64,000 nt of DNA. It comes from Malus domestica (Eukaryota; Streptophyta; Magnoliopsida; Rosales; Rosaceae). The notes below the pieces were generated by a model. The model made no database searches. It had not been told where the DNA came from and saw only the letters and a list, made by a program, of their open reading frames with translations. Every line of letters begins with the position of its first letter. Position 1 is the stretch's first letter. The stretch spans positions 30,777,001 to 30,841,000 of the forward strand of contig NC_091665.1 of the NCBI RefSeq assembly GCF_042453785.1. The letters run 5' to 3'. Made by a program: the position numbers and the translations under genes. Positions 42,075 through 54,462 of this stretch are shown in pieces.

Positions 42075-43554
42075 ATGGGAGCAAACATGGCCAAAATCCT
42101 GTGGTTTGCCAAAGCAGCAAACAGAAACCATGTCAACAGTAGTATTCACAACTTACGACAAGATTTTTGGCGTCGGCTCCTCATAATTATACAAGAAGAT
42201 TTTTGGGTCCAGTTTCAACAGAGCTCAACTACCTAGATATGAGAGAATGATGGTTGCCAATTTCAACAGACAAGCAGCAACAGCCAAGCCGAAAAATATC
42301 GAAAACCCCTGTCTTGATCTTTTTTACAATGTTGTCAAACCCTCCTTTAGCACATTGAAGCGGCTGCTCCCGCTGGCCTGATCCCACAATCCCCTAACCG
42401 CCGTGAAGCTCATCTGGAACCTGCTACAACACAAAATATTAATGGACGTGGATGGAGAAGCCTATCACGTTGGAAAAGCCTACAGAGAAGCGTTCTACAC
42501 CGCGGCGTGTTGGCTACACCAACACCACCCCAAAACCCTAGCGTCCAACATCACACCCACGTTTACCCTGTCGTTCGGGTGCTTTAGTGACACCGTCCGG
42601 ATTCTGCACCTGCTTCTAGAAGGCCAAGATCCTGAATTATCAGTTTTAAGGTACGCGGACTATCAATTTTTGCACGACCGGATTTTGGATCTTTTTATGC
42701 AGCACCTGAAGTCTGATATTGAAAATTTGAAGCAATCTGATACTAATGATGGTGGCCGCCGCACGTCCATAAGCGAGGCTGCGTTAAGTTGCAATTCCGA
42801 TTGTGAACTGTACGCCCAGGCCTATAGCACCACGAAGATGCGTGAAAGCATTGCAAAGAAGTTTTTCCCACGAGCGGAATGCCAAGGTGATGCTGCGGAG
42901 GCAGATTATGTCGACATGGTCCTACAACGCCTCACGAATGAGGTTTTGATGCCCTTAGACAAGGCCTTCTATGACCCCAGAAATGATCCGCCAGTAGAAG
43001 AAGAAGAGGATAGAAGCCGTGTGGTTCACAAGTATTTGGAGGAGGTGAAATCTGGCAAGACGAAGATCGTGGCAGATGCTTTGCTGCCACATGAGATCAT
43101 ACGCAATATACATCACTGGAATGTTGGGGTAGTGGCTGAGCTTCAGTGGATAGCAATGGTGGAGGACTTCAAAAAGCAAGGCAAGATGAACAACTGCTTG
43201 GCTGTATGTGACATCATCAACTTGACATTAAAGGACGAGGTCCCCATTGCTTTGGGACTTTTGGTGTCTGAATTGAGTGAAGAGCCATGGAAAGGGAAAG
43301 TGGTCAGTCACGGTTCTTGCCCTGAGATGCATTTGATATCAGGCAAGGACGTTAGGTACGGGTGCGAATTCGTTAGGAGGTTATTGAATCCGATCAACCC
43401 GTATCGTGATTTTGGCAGTCTGTTTGATTTGATTTTGGAAGTGGCTGTGAATGAGAATTTGAAGCCGGAGCAAATGGTTCGGAAGGTTTTTGTGTTCAGT
43501 CACCGAGACTATGATTATAAGATTGGTGATGAAAAACTAGTTGTCAGTGATTAG
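42075..43554 (+). pseudogene. DUF2828 / vWA-like plant protein, decayed
   Basis: The 5' part (ATG 42075, MGANMAKILWFAKAANRN) is homologous to the small gene at 32888 but frameshifts and ends at 42236. The main frame opens at 42247 and runs to 43554 with one in-frame TGA (42379-42381) where the family has Trp (LPLA-stop-SHNPLT). The family signature is clear: NPCLDLFYNVV, AYREAFYTAACWLHQHHPKTLA, then VALGLLVSELSE-like IALGLLVSELSEEPWKGKVV, LFDLILEVAVNENLKPEQM and RKVFVFSHRDYD. In relatives the vWA metal site reads CDVSGSMS; here it is CDIINLTL, so metal binding is lost. At about 435 codons it is shorter than the roughly 600-700 of family members. The function of the family in plants is unknown to me. 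Confidence 0.82.
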
Positions 43555-44064
43555 GAAATGTAGGTTATTTTGAGCATGACAAATCCGGCCTAATGTTGCA
43601 AACATGTCCAAAAACAAAAGCATGTTAGACTTTTGTTCTTTATTAATTTTTGGAAATTAAAGGCATGTTAGATTGCTCTATAATTTCTAACGTACGGTTT
43701 GTTTGACTGGTTCCTTTGGTTCCCAAAATATGTAACAAAACTAATGTCACAACGCTTGAATAACGAGACAACAGAATTAGGGCCCTCTTCAGTAAAAATT
43801 GTAGCATGAATTTTCTTTTTCCATTAACAATCCATTAAATTGTACTGTCTACGTTTATGAAAATCAAGTTACAATTTCTCAAGTTCTAAATGCTTCATTG
43901 TACAATGACTCCGAGTTGAAACTCGAAGATTTCTATGTCATAGATTCTGTAGCTGTTTTGACGAATCACAAGGCACAAGTTCAAAATATGGGGTGGATTT
44001 GCTTCTGTTTCTGTTGGCGATGGCCTGCGAATTAACTTTTCTAGTAACGGCAACCTTTCTCAGA
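43555..44064. other. Gap between the DUF2828-like and WDR70-like loci
   Basis: The two loci converge here. I see no further gene, only AT-rich 3' flanks. Confidence 0.35.
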
Positions 44065-44566
44065 TCATTTCTCTTCATCCTCAGAGCCTGATTTTGCAAA
44101 AACTGTTTCAGGCTGGGTTTGCGCATAGACTGGTGCAATGTACTTACGCTCTTTTGCTGCAACATCTGCATACTTGAGTATGGCTTCTCTTGGATGTTCG
44201 TCCATCCACGTCTGAGATGGGACTCAAAGGATCAGTATATATATTTTCTACAGTTACATTAAATCCGGGAACTAAAGATAAATATTTTTATGGGGGAAAA
44301 ACATTACCTTCATGAGGTACTGGGTCAATAAGCTTCCTTTACTTGCGCCAACTCTTCCACCAAAACCTGGTCCCATCATGGGGAGTTCGGGCTTATGGGC
44401 TTTCAGTGGGTCTTTCAGTGCTTTCTCTCGCTCACGCTTATGGCTTGGCTGATCTCTGAATAGGGTAGAGCATGAGGGTTGTGAATCACTGGTTTTGCCT
44501 CAAAATCATCAATAAACTTTTTCCTGGGGGCACACGCAACACAAACGAGGGCTCCTCTTTCACTAA

Positions 44567-45537
44567 GAGCAGCTCCAGCAGGAGCTCGTGCTCGAGGGAC
44601 AGGCTGCGAAACAAGGCTTGATTGCCCGAGGGAGGAAGCCTAGCGTTGGCTGGCGAGACAGCCCGAGCAGGCCCGAGCGCCAGGCTCGTCGATTCGTGCC
44701 AGCCCGAGTGCCCGAAGGTAGTCTGACGTGGGCTGACGTCAGGGCGATGGCGACGCCAGCCACATGGTGGACGGGACTTCCCTTTCTCTCCCTCAACCTT
44801 CATGGTTCTTGAACGACGTCGTTGTCTCACAGTGTATGGGCGGCGGCGACTGCGACGACTCTCCCCAATGCCTCTGTCTCGTGACCACCACCGCCTTGCC
44901 GAATTGAGCAAGTGCTCCAGAACCCACCAACTTGCCGGAGTTTGCTTCGAGGAGGGGACCAAAAACTGGGCAAGGTTTCAGTGAAATTGCAGGGGGTTAA
45001 ACATCTGGTTTCGAACTGGAAAAACACCACAAATCTTGTCCCAAACAACATTAAGACATAATGAAACAAGATTTTCATAGAGAACCTCACCTGTGTTCGA
45101 GTTTCAGATCTTGAAGTTCTCGGTTTCAATGGCGGTTTACACCGTGATGGTTCGATGACGCATGCAACGGTATAGCTAGGATCCTTTAGTCCCAGAGATT
45201 AAGGTTTCATGGTTTTGGAGTTTGATTTGTTTAATTTTTGAAGAGGAAAGTGGGTGAGAGCTCTCGGAGCTCTAGAGAGAGTAAGAGTGTCGAGAGTTTA
45301 GAGAGAGAGAGGTGAACTTCAAAATAAATGGAGAGAAGTGAGAAAGATGAGTGCAAAGAGGGGGAGTGACGTGAGCAAGTTGCAAAAAAATGTTATTATT
45401 TTATTTACTTATTGTCAGGGCTATTCAAGTGTAGGGGTGGAGATGCAAAAGGCAACTGTTCGTTAAGGGTAGTTACTGTTCACTGGTTGGATTAAACAGT
45501 GAATAGCCTGGGGGGAGGGTTCCCGCTGGAACTGCTC
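44567..45537. mobile_element. PIF/Harbinger-like non-autonomous element in WDR70 exon 6
   Basis: The termini are GAGCAGCTCCAGCAGGAG and the inverse of GAGCAGTTCCAGCGGGAA. The 3-bp target duplication TAA is at 44564-44566 and 45538-45540, as in PIF/Harbinger and Tourist elements. Removing it joins the exon as VLYDPTLSERGALVCV without loss. The element is 971 bp, GC-rich in its left half, and has no transposase. Confidence 0.87.
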
Positions 45538-46850
45538 TAAGTGTTGGATCATATAACACATGAATTCCTCCTTGGCTTTTATCTCCTGATGTTGCAAAGA
45601 TTTAAAAAACACAGGCATGTAAGATTTTTCATTTTTTTTAATTTATGTAACTTTTGAGTATATTTCCATTCTTCATAAATTGTGCATGCATGCATACGAA
45701 TGTATTGTGTGGTTCCCAAATAATCAATGTGCGCCCTAGAACAGTTCAGGAAAATGATGGACTAAAAAAGCATGTTATCAGTGAGAGCATTACCTGATTG
45801 AGTTTTGGGTGCCAGGCACACTGCACAACACTGGACGTGGGGGATATCCCAACCTTCGAAACAAGTTCAAGTTTTCCTCGATCAAAGAAGCATAGCAAAC
45901 CTCCAGTGGTGCTTTCCCTTTCAATAGACGTTCCAGTCAAGAAGAGTTGCTCATCGGGACTAAATGCTAAATTAGTTTGGGCATAGTTGTTTGGGAGATC
46001 CTCAAACGCCTTAAGAGGATCCTTCATCTGACGCAAATCCCAAACCTGGTACACATTATGGAATTAGTAGGGAAATACACAACAGACAGAATAAATCTCG
46101 ACGAAGCACATCTTAGACCGGTAATAAATAGCAGTATACTCTTTAGACACGAAATTCATTACCTTCAATGTACCATCAAGGTTTCTTGACAGTAAAATTC
46201 TCCCATCCACAGAAAATTTAAGCCCGGTAATATCGTCTGAATGACTATTCTGGATGTGTATATCTGGCCTACTTCCCCCATCCAGGCTTAAGGTTCCATA
46301 CCTGTCAGAATGATACATGTAATGTGAGAAGGAGCTGATGCAAACAGTGAACAACATAAATCTATCTATCCAACCAATGCAAACTTCCATTTGTGAGCTA
46401 ATTCACTACTGTGGTTATTGAAGTAAGAGATTCCAGCCAATACCTGTATAGAACCATGTCCTATACCACCAGCAATGCGTTTTCCGTCGCAATCCCAAGC
46501 ACAGGTGGTGACCGGAACTCTTCCAGGCCTAGCAAGTTTTGGCTTGATTACCTATTAATTGATATATAACATAATTTAGTCTTAACACATCAAGTTCAGT
46601 AATATGCATTCTCAATAACAAAAGCAAAACAAAGTCTCAACATTAGAAATCAATCTAACATTACATACAAACAATGTTTGATTCGTAATCCAATTCACTA
46701 TTACATAAAGCAATTCCAAATTCAACAATGTTTGATTAGTTATGCAACTCCGCCTATGTCTTACATGGCCGGTCCCAAGCCCGGATAAAGGAGGAGGGGG
46801 AGGGCGTCAGGTAGTCGACAGCCGGCACTCCATGATCACGTCGAATCCTT

Positions 46851-49800
46851 ATGAAAATGAATCCAGAACAAAATCGCGCTAAAGCTAGGGCGTCACCCGT
46901 AAGTGGCGCGCTGTGTGGCCCGAGCACAGTGATAAGTGAGCAAGGGTCGCTGTATCTCCATCGGCACCCGGATGCAGTGTTAAATGAGCAAGGGGGCCAT
47001 AGAAACTTCTTTTCGAACGACTCCACTCAAAGTTGTTTGGGAGCATATGCTCCTATCAACTTTACCCGGGACACACAAAAGAAGTACTTTGATCCTATTA
47101 GACGGGGGAGGGTGAAGAAGCTAGGACAGAAGGGTAGAGTTCAAGAGAGCAAAATGCGTTTAGGAACGTGGAATATAGGAACCTTAACGGGAAAATCTAT
47201 GGAAGTAGTGGAAGTTATGGTGAGGAGAAGGATAAATATTATGTGCCTACAAGAAACTAAGTGGGTTGGTAGTAAGGCAAAGGATCTAGAAAACTCAGGG
47301 TTTAAACTTTGGTATTCGGGCACAAATAGAACGAGAAACGGTGTTGGCATCATCGTGGACAAGACCTTGGTATAAGATGTTGTAGATGTCAAGAGAATAG
47401 GAGATAGAATCATGGCAATCAAGATTGTAATAGGACAAGAACTTATCAATGTGATTAGTGCGTACGCACCTCAAGTAGGGTTGGATACGAGTTAGAAGGA
47501 GAAATTTTGGGAAGACCTTGGAGACTTGGTGCAAGGAATTGCTCAGACGGAGAAGTTATTTATAGGAGGAGATTTAAATGGACACGTGGGCAGGGAGACA
47601 GGCAACTATGGAGGTTTTCATGGTGGCCATGGTTTTGGGGAGAGAAACGAGGATGGGGAAGCCATCTTGGATTTTGCAATGGCATATGATCTCTTCTTAG
47701 CCAACACCTTTTTTAAGAAGAGAGAAGAACATGTGATCACCTACAAGAGTGGGTCGTCAAAAACACAAATAGATTTTCTTCTAATGAGGAAAGGGGATCG
47801 TATAACTTGTAAGGATTGCAAAGTTATACCAGGAGAGAGCGTGGCTAATCAACATCGCTTATTGGTGATGGATGTACATATCAAAAGAGTAAGACAAAAG
47901 AACAAGACTTGGAAGTGCCCAAGGACTAGATGGTGGAATCTAAAAGAAGAAAAACAAGCCATTTTCAAAGAGAAGGTAATCACCCAATGTGTGTGGGATA
48001 GAGAGGGGGAAGCTAGCCAAATGTGGGATTCCATGGCTAGTTGTATCCGAAAAGTAGCAAAAGAGGTATTAGGAGAGTCCAAGGGCTTTGCCCCACACCA
48101 AAAGGAATCTTGGTGGTGGAATGAGGAGGTACAAACAAAGGTGAAGGCTAAGAAGGAATGTTGTAAAGCCTTATACAAGGAGAGGACCGATGAAAATGGT
48201 GAAAGGTATAGAAAAGCGAAGCAAGAGGCGAAGAAAGCTGTCAGAGAAGCTAAGTTAGCGGCTTACGACGATATGTATAAACGACTAGATACCAAAGAAG
48301 GAGAGTTGGATATCTATAAACTATCTAGAGCAAGGGAAAAGAAGACAAGGGACCTAAACCAAGTGAGGTGCATCAAGGATGAGGATGGAAAGGTTCTTGC
48401 TACAGAGAACGCGGTTAAAGACAGATGGAGAGGTTATTTTCATAATCTTTTCAATGAAGGACATGAAATGAGTGCTTCTTTAGGGGAGTTAAGTAACTCA
48501 GAAGAGTGTAGAAACTACTCTTTTTATCGTCGAATCCGGAAGGAAGAAGTGGTTGTAGCTTTGAAGAAGATGAAGCATAAAAAAGCAATAGGCCCAGACG
48601 ATATACCAATCGAAGTGTGGAAACTTTTGGGAGAGACAGGTATAACATGGCTCACTGACCTTTTCAATAGGATTTTGAAAACGAAGAAGATGCCAAATGA
48701 GTGGCGAACGAGCACTTTGGTGCCTATCTACAAGAATAAGGGCGACGTACAAAATTGCATGAACTATAGGGGTATTAAGCTAATGAGTCATACAATGAAG
48801 CTCTGGGAGAGAGTCATTGAGCATAGATTGAGGCAAGAGACACGGGTTTCGGACAACCAATTCGGGTTCATGCCAGGGCGCTCAACCATGGAGGCAATCT
48901 ATCTCTTACGAAGATTGATGGAAAGATATAGAGATGGGAAAAAGGATTTACACATGGTCTTTATAGATTTGGAAAAAGCGTATGATAGGGTCCCAAGAGA
49001 CATTCTTTGGAGGATTTTAGAGAAGAAAGAAGTACGAGTAGCATATATCCAAGCTATAAAGGATATGTATGAAGGAGCAAAGACTGCCGTAAGAACTCAT
49101 GAAGGACAAACCGAAAGCTTTCCCATAACTGTAGGATTACATCAAGGCTCATCCTTAAGTCCTTACCTTTTTGCGTTGGTAATGGATGAGTTAACATGAC
49201 ATATTCAAGATGATATTCCTTGGTGTATGCTTTTCGCAGACGATATAGTGTTGATAGATGAAACTCAGGAAGGGGTAAATGCAAAGCTTAACCTTTGGAG
49301 AGAAGTGTTGGAATCTAAAGGTCTTCACCTAAGCCGATCAAAGACAGAATATATGGAGTGCAAGTTCAGTGCAAATGGAGGCCAAAACGAGTTAGGGGTG
49401 AGGATCGGAGATCAAGAAATACCAAAGAGCGACCGTTTTCGTTACCTAGGATCTATCTTGCAAAAGAACGGAGAATTAGATGGAGATCTCAACCATAGAA
49501 TACAAGCTGGATGGATGAAGTGGAAGAGTGCATCCGGCGTGTTATGTGACCGCCGTATGCCACTGAAGCTCAAGGGAAAATTTTATAGGACGGCAATAAG
49601 GCCGGCGATGCTGTATGGCACAGAATGTTGGGCGGTGAAACATCAACACGTACACAAAATGGGTGTAGCGGAGATGAGGATGCTTCGTTGGATGTGTGGG
49701 CACACGAGAAAGGATAAGATTAGGAATGAGGATATCCGGGGTAAAGTAGGAGTAGCCGAAATTGAAGGAAAGATGAGAGAAAATCGGTTACGGTGGTTTG

Positions 49801-50009
49801 GACATGTGCAAAGAAGGCCTACTGACGCTCCGATTAGAAGATGCGACTATGGGACAGAGGTTCAGGGCCGAAGGGGTAGAGGAAGACCTAGGAAAACTTT
49901 GGAAGAGACTCTAAGAAAAGACTTAGAGTACTTGGATCTAACGAAGGACATGACACAGGATCGAGCACAATGGCGTTCTAAGATTCATATAGCCGATCCC
50001 ACTCAGTGA
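46851..50009 (+). pseudogene. RTE-type LINE ORF: AP endonuclease plus reverse transcriptase, three stops
   Basis: One frame runs for 1053 codons with stops at 47373, 47493 and 49197 only. The endonuclease has [33 protein letters not shown] and [12 protein letters not shown]. The reverse transcriptase has [104 protein letters not shown] and the catalytic [10 protein letters not shown] (near 49230). The C-terminus has [11 protein letters not shown], a [16 protein letters not shown] stretch, [11 protein letters not shown] and a basic [16 protein letters not shown]. The TGA at 49197 fits CGA-to-TGA. It is otherwise well preserved, which suggests recent activity of the family. Confidence 0.93.
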
Positions 50010-50269
50010 CTTGGATTTTCCAAGTCTCCAATTGAGAAGTTTTCCTCACTCGGAAAATTAAGGGAACACTACCCCAACCTACATGCTCCACTCAGAAAGC
50101 TTCAACATACAAGCTTCAACAAAAGAAAATTCAAAGAACTTAGCGAATAAGGCTTTGGTGTTTTTAACACAGTACGTTGAAATGAAGGAAAGCTTATTTA
50201 TTGATATCCCCAATAAGCTACAAATATGTACATATACATGAGTCAAAATAAACACACAAGAGGGAGCCT

Positions 50270-50950
50270 TCATAAAGGTTGCTTAGGAGAAGTCTCAGCA
50301 GTCGGTAGAGCCCCAGAAAGAGAAGGCACCGGAGGGGGATCATTTGGAGCCTCAGTACTGGACAGAACCCTAGAAGGAGGAGGCATCAGAGGTTGATCAT
50401 TTGGAGCTTCATTACGCGGTACAGCCCCAGAAGACGAAGGCAATAAATGCCTTTGGAACAAACCCACAAATCTCTGATGATCAAGTAAAACCTGACCATC
50501 AGTTTCCTTCATCTGGTCAAGCTTTCTCTTCATGTTTGTAGCATAGTCATGTGCGAGCCGGTGCAACTGTTTATTCTCATGCTTGAGCCCTCTAATCTCC
50601 TGTTTGAGACTCATCACTTCAGCCGCCAATGATTCAACTTGTCGGGTTCGAGCAAATAGGCGTTGGGCCATATTAGACACAGAACCTGCACACTGAACAC
50701 TGAGAGCCAGCGAATCCTTAACAGCTAACTCATCAGACCGTTTGGAAAGTAGTCTGTCATCTTTGGGAGTGAGAAGGTTCCTGGACACCACCGCAGCGGT
50801 CATATCATTCTTCATCACGGAATCCCCAACGGTAAGAGGACCAGTAGGGGAGACGAAGGATGGGCGCCATATGTTGTCTGGAGAAGGCGGGGCTGCCTCT
50901 TCAACAAGGTTCAAGTCAAAACGACGGTCGGAGGGGCCAGACATTTTCAA
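50270..50950 (-). CDS. Retroelement-associated ORF of unknown function, 226 residues, coiled coil
   Basis: This open frame has normal protein composition. Residues 1-45 hold a RFDLNLVEEAAPPSP motif; about 90-160 form a likely coiled coil (SLAAEVMSLKQEIRGLKHEN and LAHDYATNMKRKLDQM); the C-terminus has Pro-rich repeats (EAPNDQPLMPPPSRVL, EAPNDPPPVPSLSGAL). I recall near-identical hypothetical proteins from repeat elements in fruit-tree genomes but cannot give the class. It could be a gag-like structural protein or a captured host gene. The lack of stops in a segment whose surroundings are decayed suggests recent spread. Confidence 0.6.
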   Translation of the reverse strand: MKMSGPSDRRFDLNLVEEAAPPSPDNIWRPSFVSPTGPLTVGDSVMKNDMTAAVVSRNLLTPKDDRLLSKRSDELAVKDSLALSVQCAGSVSNMAQRLFARTRQVESLAAEVMSLKQEIRGLKHENKQLHRLAHDYATNMKRKLDQMKETDGQVLLDHQRFVGLFQRHLLPSSSGAVPRNEAPNDQPLMPPPSRVLSSTEAPNDPPPVPSLSGALPTAETSPKQPL

Positions 50951-51099
50951 AGTTGTTGAAGAGAGAAGAGGTCGGACAAATCAAGATCTTAGAAGTGCAA
51001 GAATGAAGTTTCTACTGGTGGAGATTCAAGTGTGCTTTGGAACTTAATGCCAGCCCCTATAAAAATCTGCACTCGACGGAGCTTCAGAAATCGAAGAGG

Positions 51100-53070
51100 C
51101 GCCTGCTCAGAAATCGAAGAGGCGTTTGCTTTCTCAAAAGCTGGGCTGCTTAGAGATCACGAGGGTTGATCTCAGAAATCGAAGAGGCGTTTGCTTTCTC
51201 AAAAGTTGGGCTGCTCAAAGACCACGAAGGCCGATCTCAGAAATCGAAGAGGCGCTCGCTTTCTCAAAAGCTGGGCTACCCAGAGACCACGAGGGCCGAT
51301 CTCAGAAATCGAAGAGGCACCTACTTTTCCAGCCTTGTCAGCACCTGTCACACGCACACTCAGCTTTGCGGAAATTATGGGCATTCTGTCGATGACTTCT
51401 GGGGAAGTAGAAAACACATGAATCTTACTGTTCAATCACCCACTTCCCACACGCAACAATAGCTCATGGGTACCACAGATAACTTTGCCAAAGTTGAGCA
51501 CGTGAAGCTTGCAGCTCCCACTACATCGCTCTGACCAAGAAGGGTAAAAGAATAACAAAGAAACAGCACTAACAAAGTTTAGACCCATAAATTTTGAAGG
51601 TCTAGCTACCATATTATTACCCACAAGGGTAAAGGAACAGTACCACTGCTGGATAATTGGAAAGTCCCTATGTGTCAACCTCTGTGCTTCGTGGCAAGGT
51701 AGACTAGCAAACATGCCCAACCTTTACTCACATTCGAGAAAACACTCCCAATAAGATTGCTTGCTCCAAAATCGAAGAGGCACCGTCCTCCGAATCTCGA
51801 GAGCCAGACTCCCAACATGACTACTTTCTTAAAAATCGAAGAGAGGGTAAAGGAACAGTACCATTGCTGGATAATTGGAAAGTCCGTGTGTGTCAACCTC
51901 TGTGCTTCGTGGCAAGGTAGACTAGCAAACATGCCCAACCTTTACTCACATTCGAGAAAACACTCCCAACAAGATTGCTTGCTCCAAAATCGAAGAGGCA
52001 CCGCCCTCCGAATCTCGAGAGCCAGACTCCCAACATGATTACTTTCTCAAAAATCGAAGAGACTGCTCCCCGAATCTTCGAGAGCCAGACCCCCAGCATG
52101 ATTGCTTTCTCAAAAATCGATGAGGCATCGTTCTCCGAATCAATCGAAGAGGCGCTCGCTTTCTCAAAAGCTGGGCTGCTCAGAGACCACGAGGGCCGAT
52201 CTCAGAAATCGAAGAGGCACCTACTTTTCTAGCCTTGTCAGCACCTGTCACACGCACACTCAACTTTGCAGAAATTATGGGCATTCTGTCGAAGACTTCT
52301 GGTGAAGTAGAAAGCACATGAATCTTACTGTTCAATCACCCACTTCCCACACGCAACAATAGCTCATGGGTACCACAGATAACTTTGCCAAAGTTCTCTG
52401 CCAAAGTTGAGCACGTGAAGCTTGCAGCTCCCACTACATCGCTCTGACCAAGAAAGGTAAAAGAATAGCAAAGAAACAACACTAACAAAGTTTAGACACA
52501 TAAATTTTGAAGGTCTAGCTACCATATTATTACCCACAAGGGTAAAGGAACAGTACCACTGCTGGATAATTGGAAAGTCCCTGTGTGTCAACCTCTGTGC
52601 TTCGTGGTAAGGTAGACTAGCAAACATGCCCAACCTTTACTCACATTCGAGAAAACACTCCCAACAAGATTGCTTGCTCCAAAATCGAAGAGGCACCGTC
52701 CTCCGAATCTCGAGAGCCAGACTCCCAACATGACTACTTTCTCAAAATCGAAGAGAGGGTAAAGGAACAGTACCATTGCTGGATAATTGGAAAGTCCCTG
52801 TGTGTCAACCTTTGTGCTTCGTGGCAAGGTAGACTAGCAAACATGCCCAACCTTTACTCACATTCGAGACAACACTCCCAACAAGATTGCTTGCTCCAAA
52901 ATCGAAGAGGCACCGCCCTCCGAATCTCGAGAGCCAGACTCCCAACATGATTACTTCCTCAAAAATCGAAGAGACACTGCTCTCCGAATCTCGAGAGCCA
53001 GACCCCCAGCATGATTGCTTTCTCAAAAATTGAAGAGGCATCGTTCTCCGAATCTCGAGAGCCAGATACC
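51100..53070 (+). repeat. Complex tandem array in the LARD-like segment
   Basis: A 64-bp unit starting GATCTCAGAAATCGAAGAGG recurs at 51170, 51234 and 51298 (partly also before 51170 and near 52198). A unit of about 217 bp beginning GGGTAAAGGAACAGTACCA occurs at 51627, 51845, 52540 and 52757. The two pairs are part of a higher-order duplication of about 900 bp (51422 matches 52321). A short core AAAATCGAAGAGGCA recurs throughout. Confidence 0.88.
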
Positions 53071-54462
53071 ACAGACCACTTTTTTCAAAGTGCTCTGACA
53101 GAGTTAAAACATGTGAAACTGGCAGCTCCCACTACCGTGCTATGACCAAGCAGGGTAAAGGAATAACATTACTACTTGTTGTTAGGGAGACTCCTATATA
53201 TGTTGACCTCCATCCCCAACGGACAGGCAGACCTGCAAAAATGCTCAACCCTTCATCATATCTGAGAGGGCACTCCCAACGAAGCCTTTCGAAATATTCA
53301 GCTTTCTTTCCCCCCGATAATACCTCTGCAAACAAGCTATACTAGAGCAAGAATATCTCATATCATCAGGGTTAAAAGCAAGAGTATCCCATATCATGCT
53401 TTTTCCCTGTCTTTTCCTTTGGCCTTGTTTTTACCTGCAAGACAAGGAGAAAGAGAGCAATCAGTCAGCACTTGGAATCAAGCTTCCAGCCAGGAACTGA
53501 CTGCCTGGAACCCCTTACCTGATTACTTACCTGGCATTGCTCTCGAGTACTCATCTTCAACATCTTATGTTTCCAGGGAAGATTCCGCATCTGCTTGAGG
53601 AACAGATAGGGCAAATGCGAAGGATACAAGGAAGCATGTGGAGACAAGCGTAACAGCACACGTGCCGATACATCCATTACTCTGTCAAAAGCAAAAGTAT
53701 CCCATATCAGCAGGGTGGAACGTACTCTAGATTTGATGGACTTGTTTTGACCCTCAAATTCTCCAGTCGGCCTTATACTCTGGAGGAAACCAGAAAACCC
53801 TTCAGCTCAGTTCAAGAATAAGCCTGTGGAAAGTTACTTCTTCAAAAGCAAAAGTATCTCATATCATCTCTTCTCATTTTTCTTCTCTTTATCCTTCATG
53901 CTGCTGCAAGATGGGGAGAAGGTGAACAATCAGTCGGAGCTCTGATTGCTTACCTTGTCTGTCACCTCTTTCAGCAGACCCCCTAGCTCGGCGACTTGGA
54001 GGACTCCTACTACATGGTTTGTATCGCGCTTGACCAAGCCTGAAACTACAAGTAAGCTTCAAGTGAAATTGATACATTACCTTGTGCATCTCCACCAGTT
54101 AAAGATACCACCCCTGGATGGAGGAAGAGTACTTCCAGAGAAGATGCCACATCTACCTATGAGACAGATAAGGCAAGTCAAGACGACACCACACTCCGAT
54201 ACTTAGAAGTTTCGTGATTATGAGATCATTCTCCCATAATATTTCCTAATGTCATTTGTAATAAATCATTCACTTGTACTCACTAAAGGAGAGCTTGAAC
54301 CTATGTACTTGTGTAAACCCTTCACAATTAATGAGAACTCTTCTATTCCGTGGACGTAGTCAATCTGGGTGAACCACGTACATCTTGTGTTTGCTTTCCT
54401 ATCTCTATCCATTTATATACTTATCCACACTAATGACCGGAGCAATCTAGCGAAGATCACAA

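Larger units (their letters stand above)
50010..54462. mobile_element. LARD-like non-autonomous segment with internal repeat array
   Basis: It lies between two RTE copies. Its right part (about 54200-54460, with AATAAATCATTCACTTGTAC and CCGTGGACGTAG) looks like an LTR end of a retrotransposon, judged by eye and memory. It contains one long minus-strand ORF (50270-50950) and a complex tandem array (51100-53070). I see no gag-pol domains, no complete LTR pair and no target duplication of its own. Confidence 0.55.
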
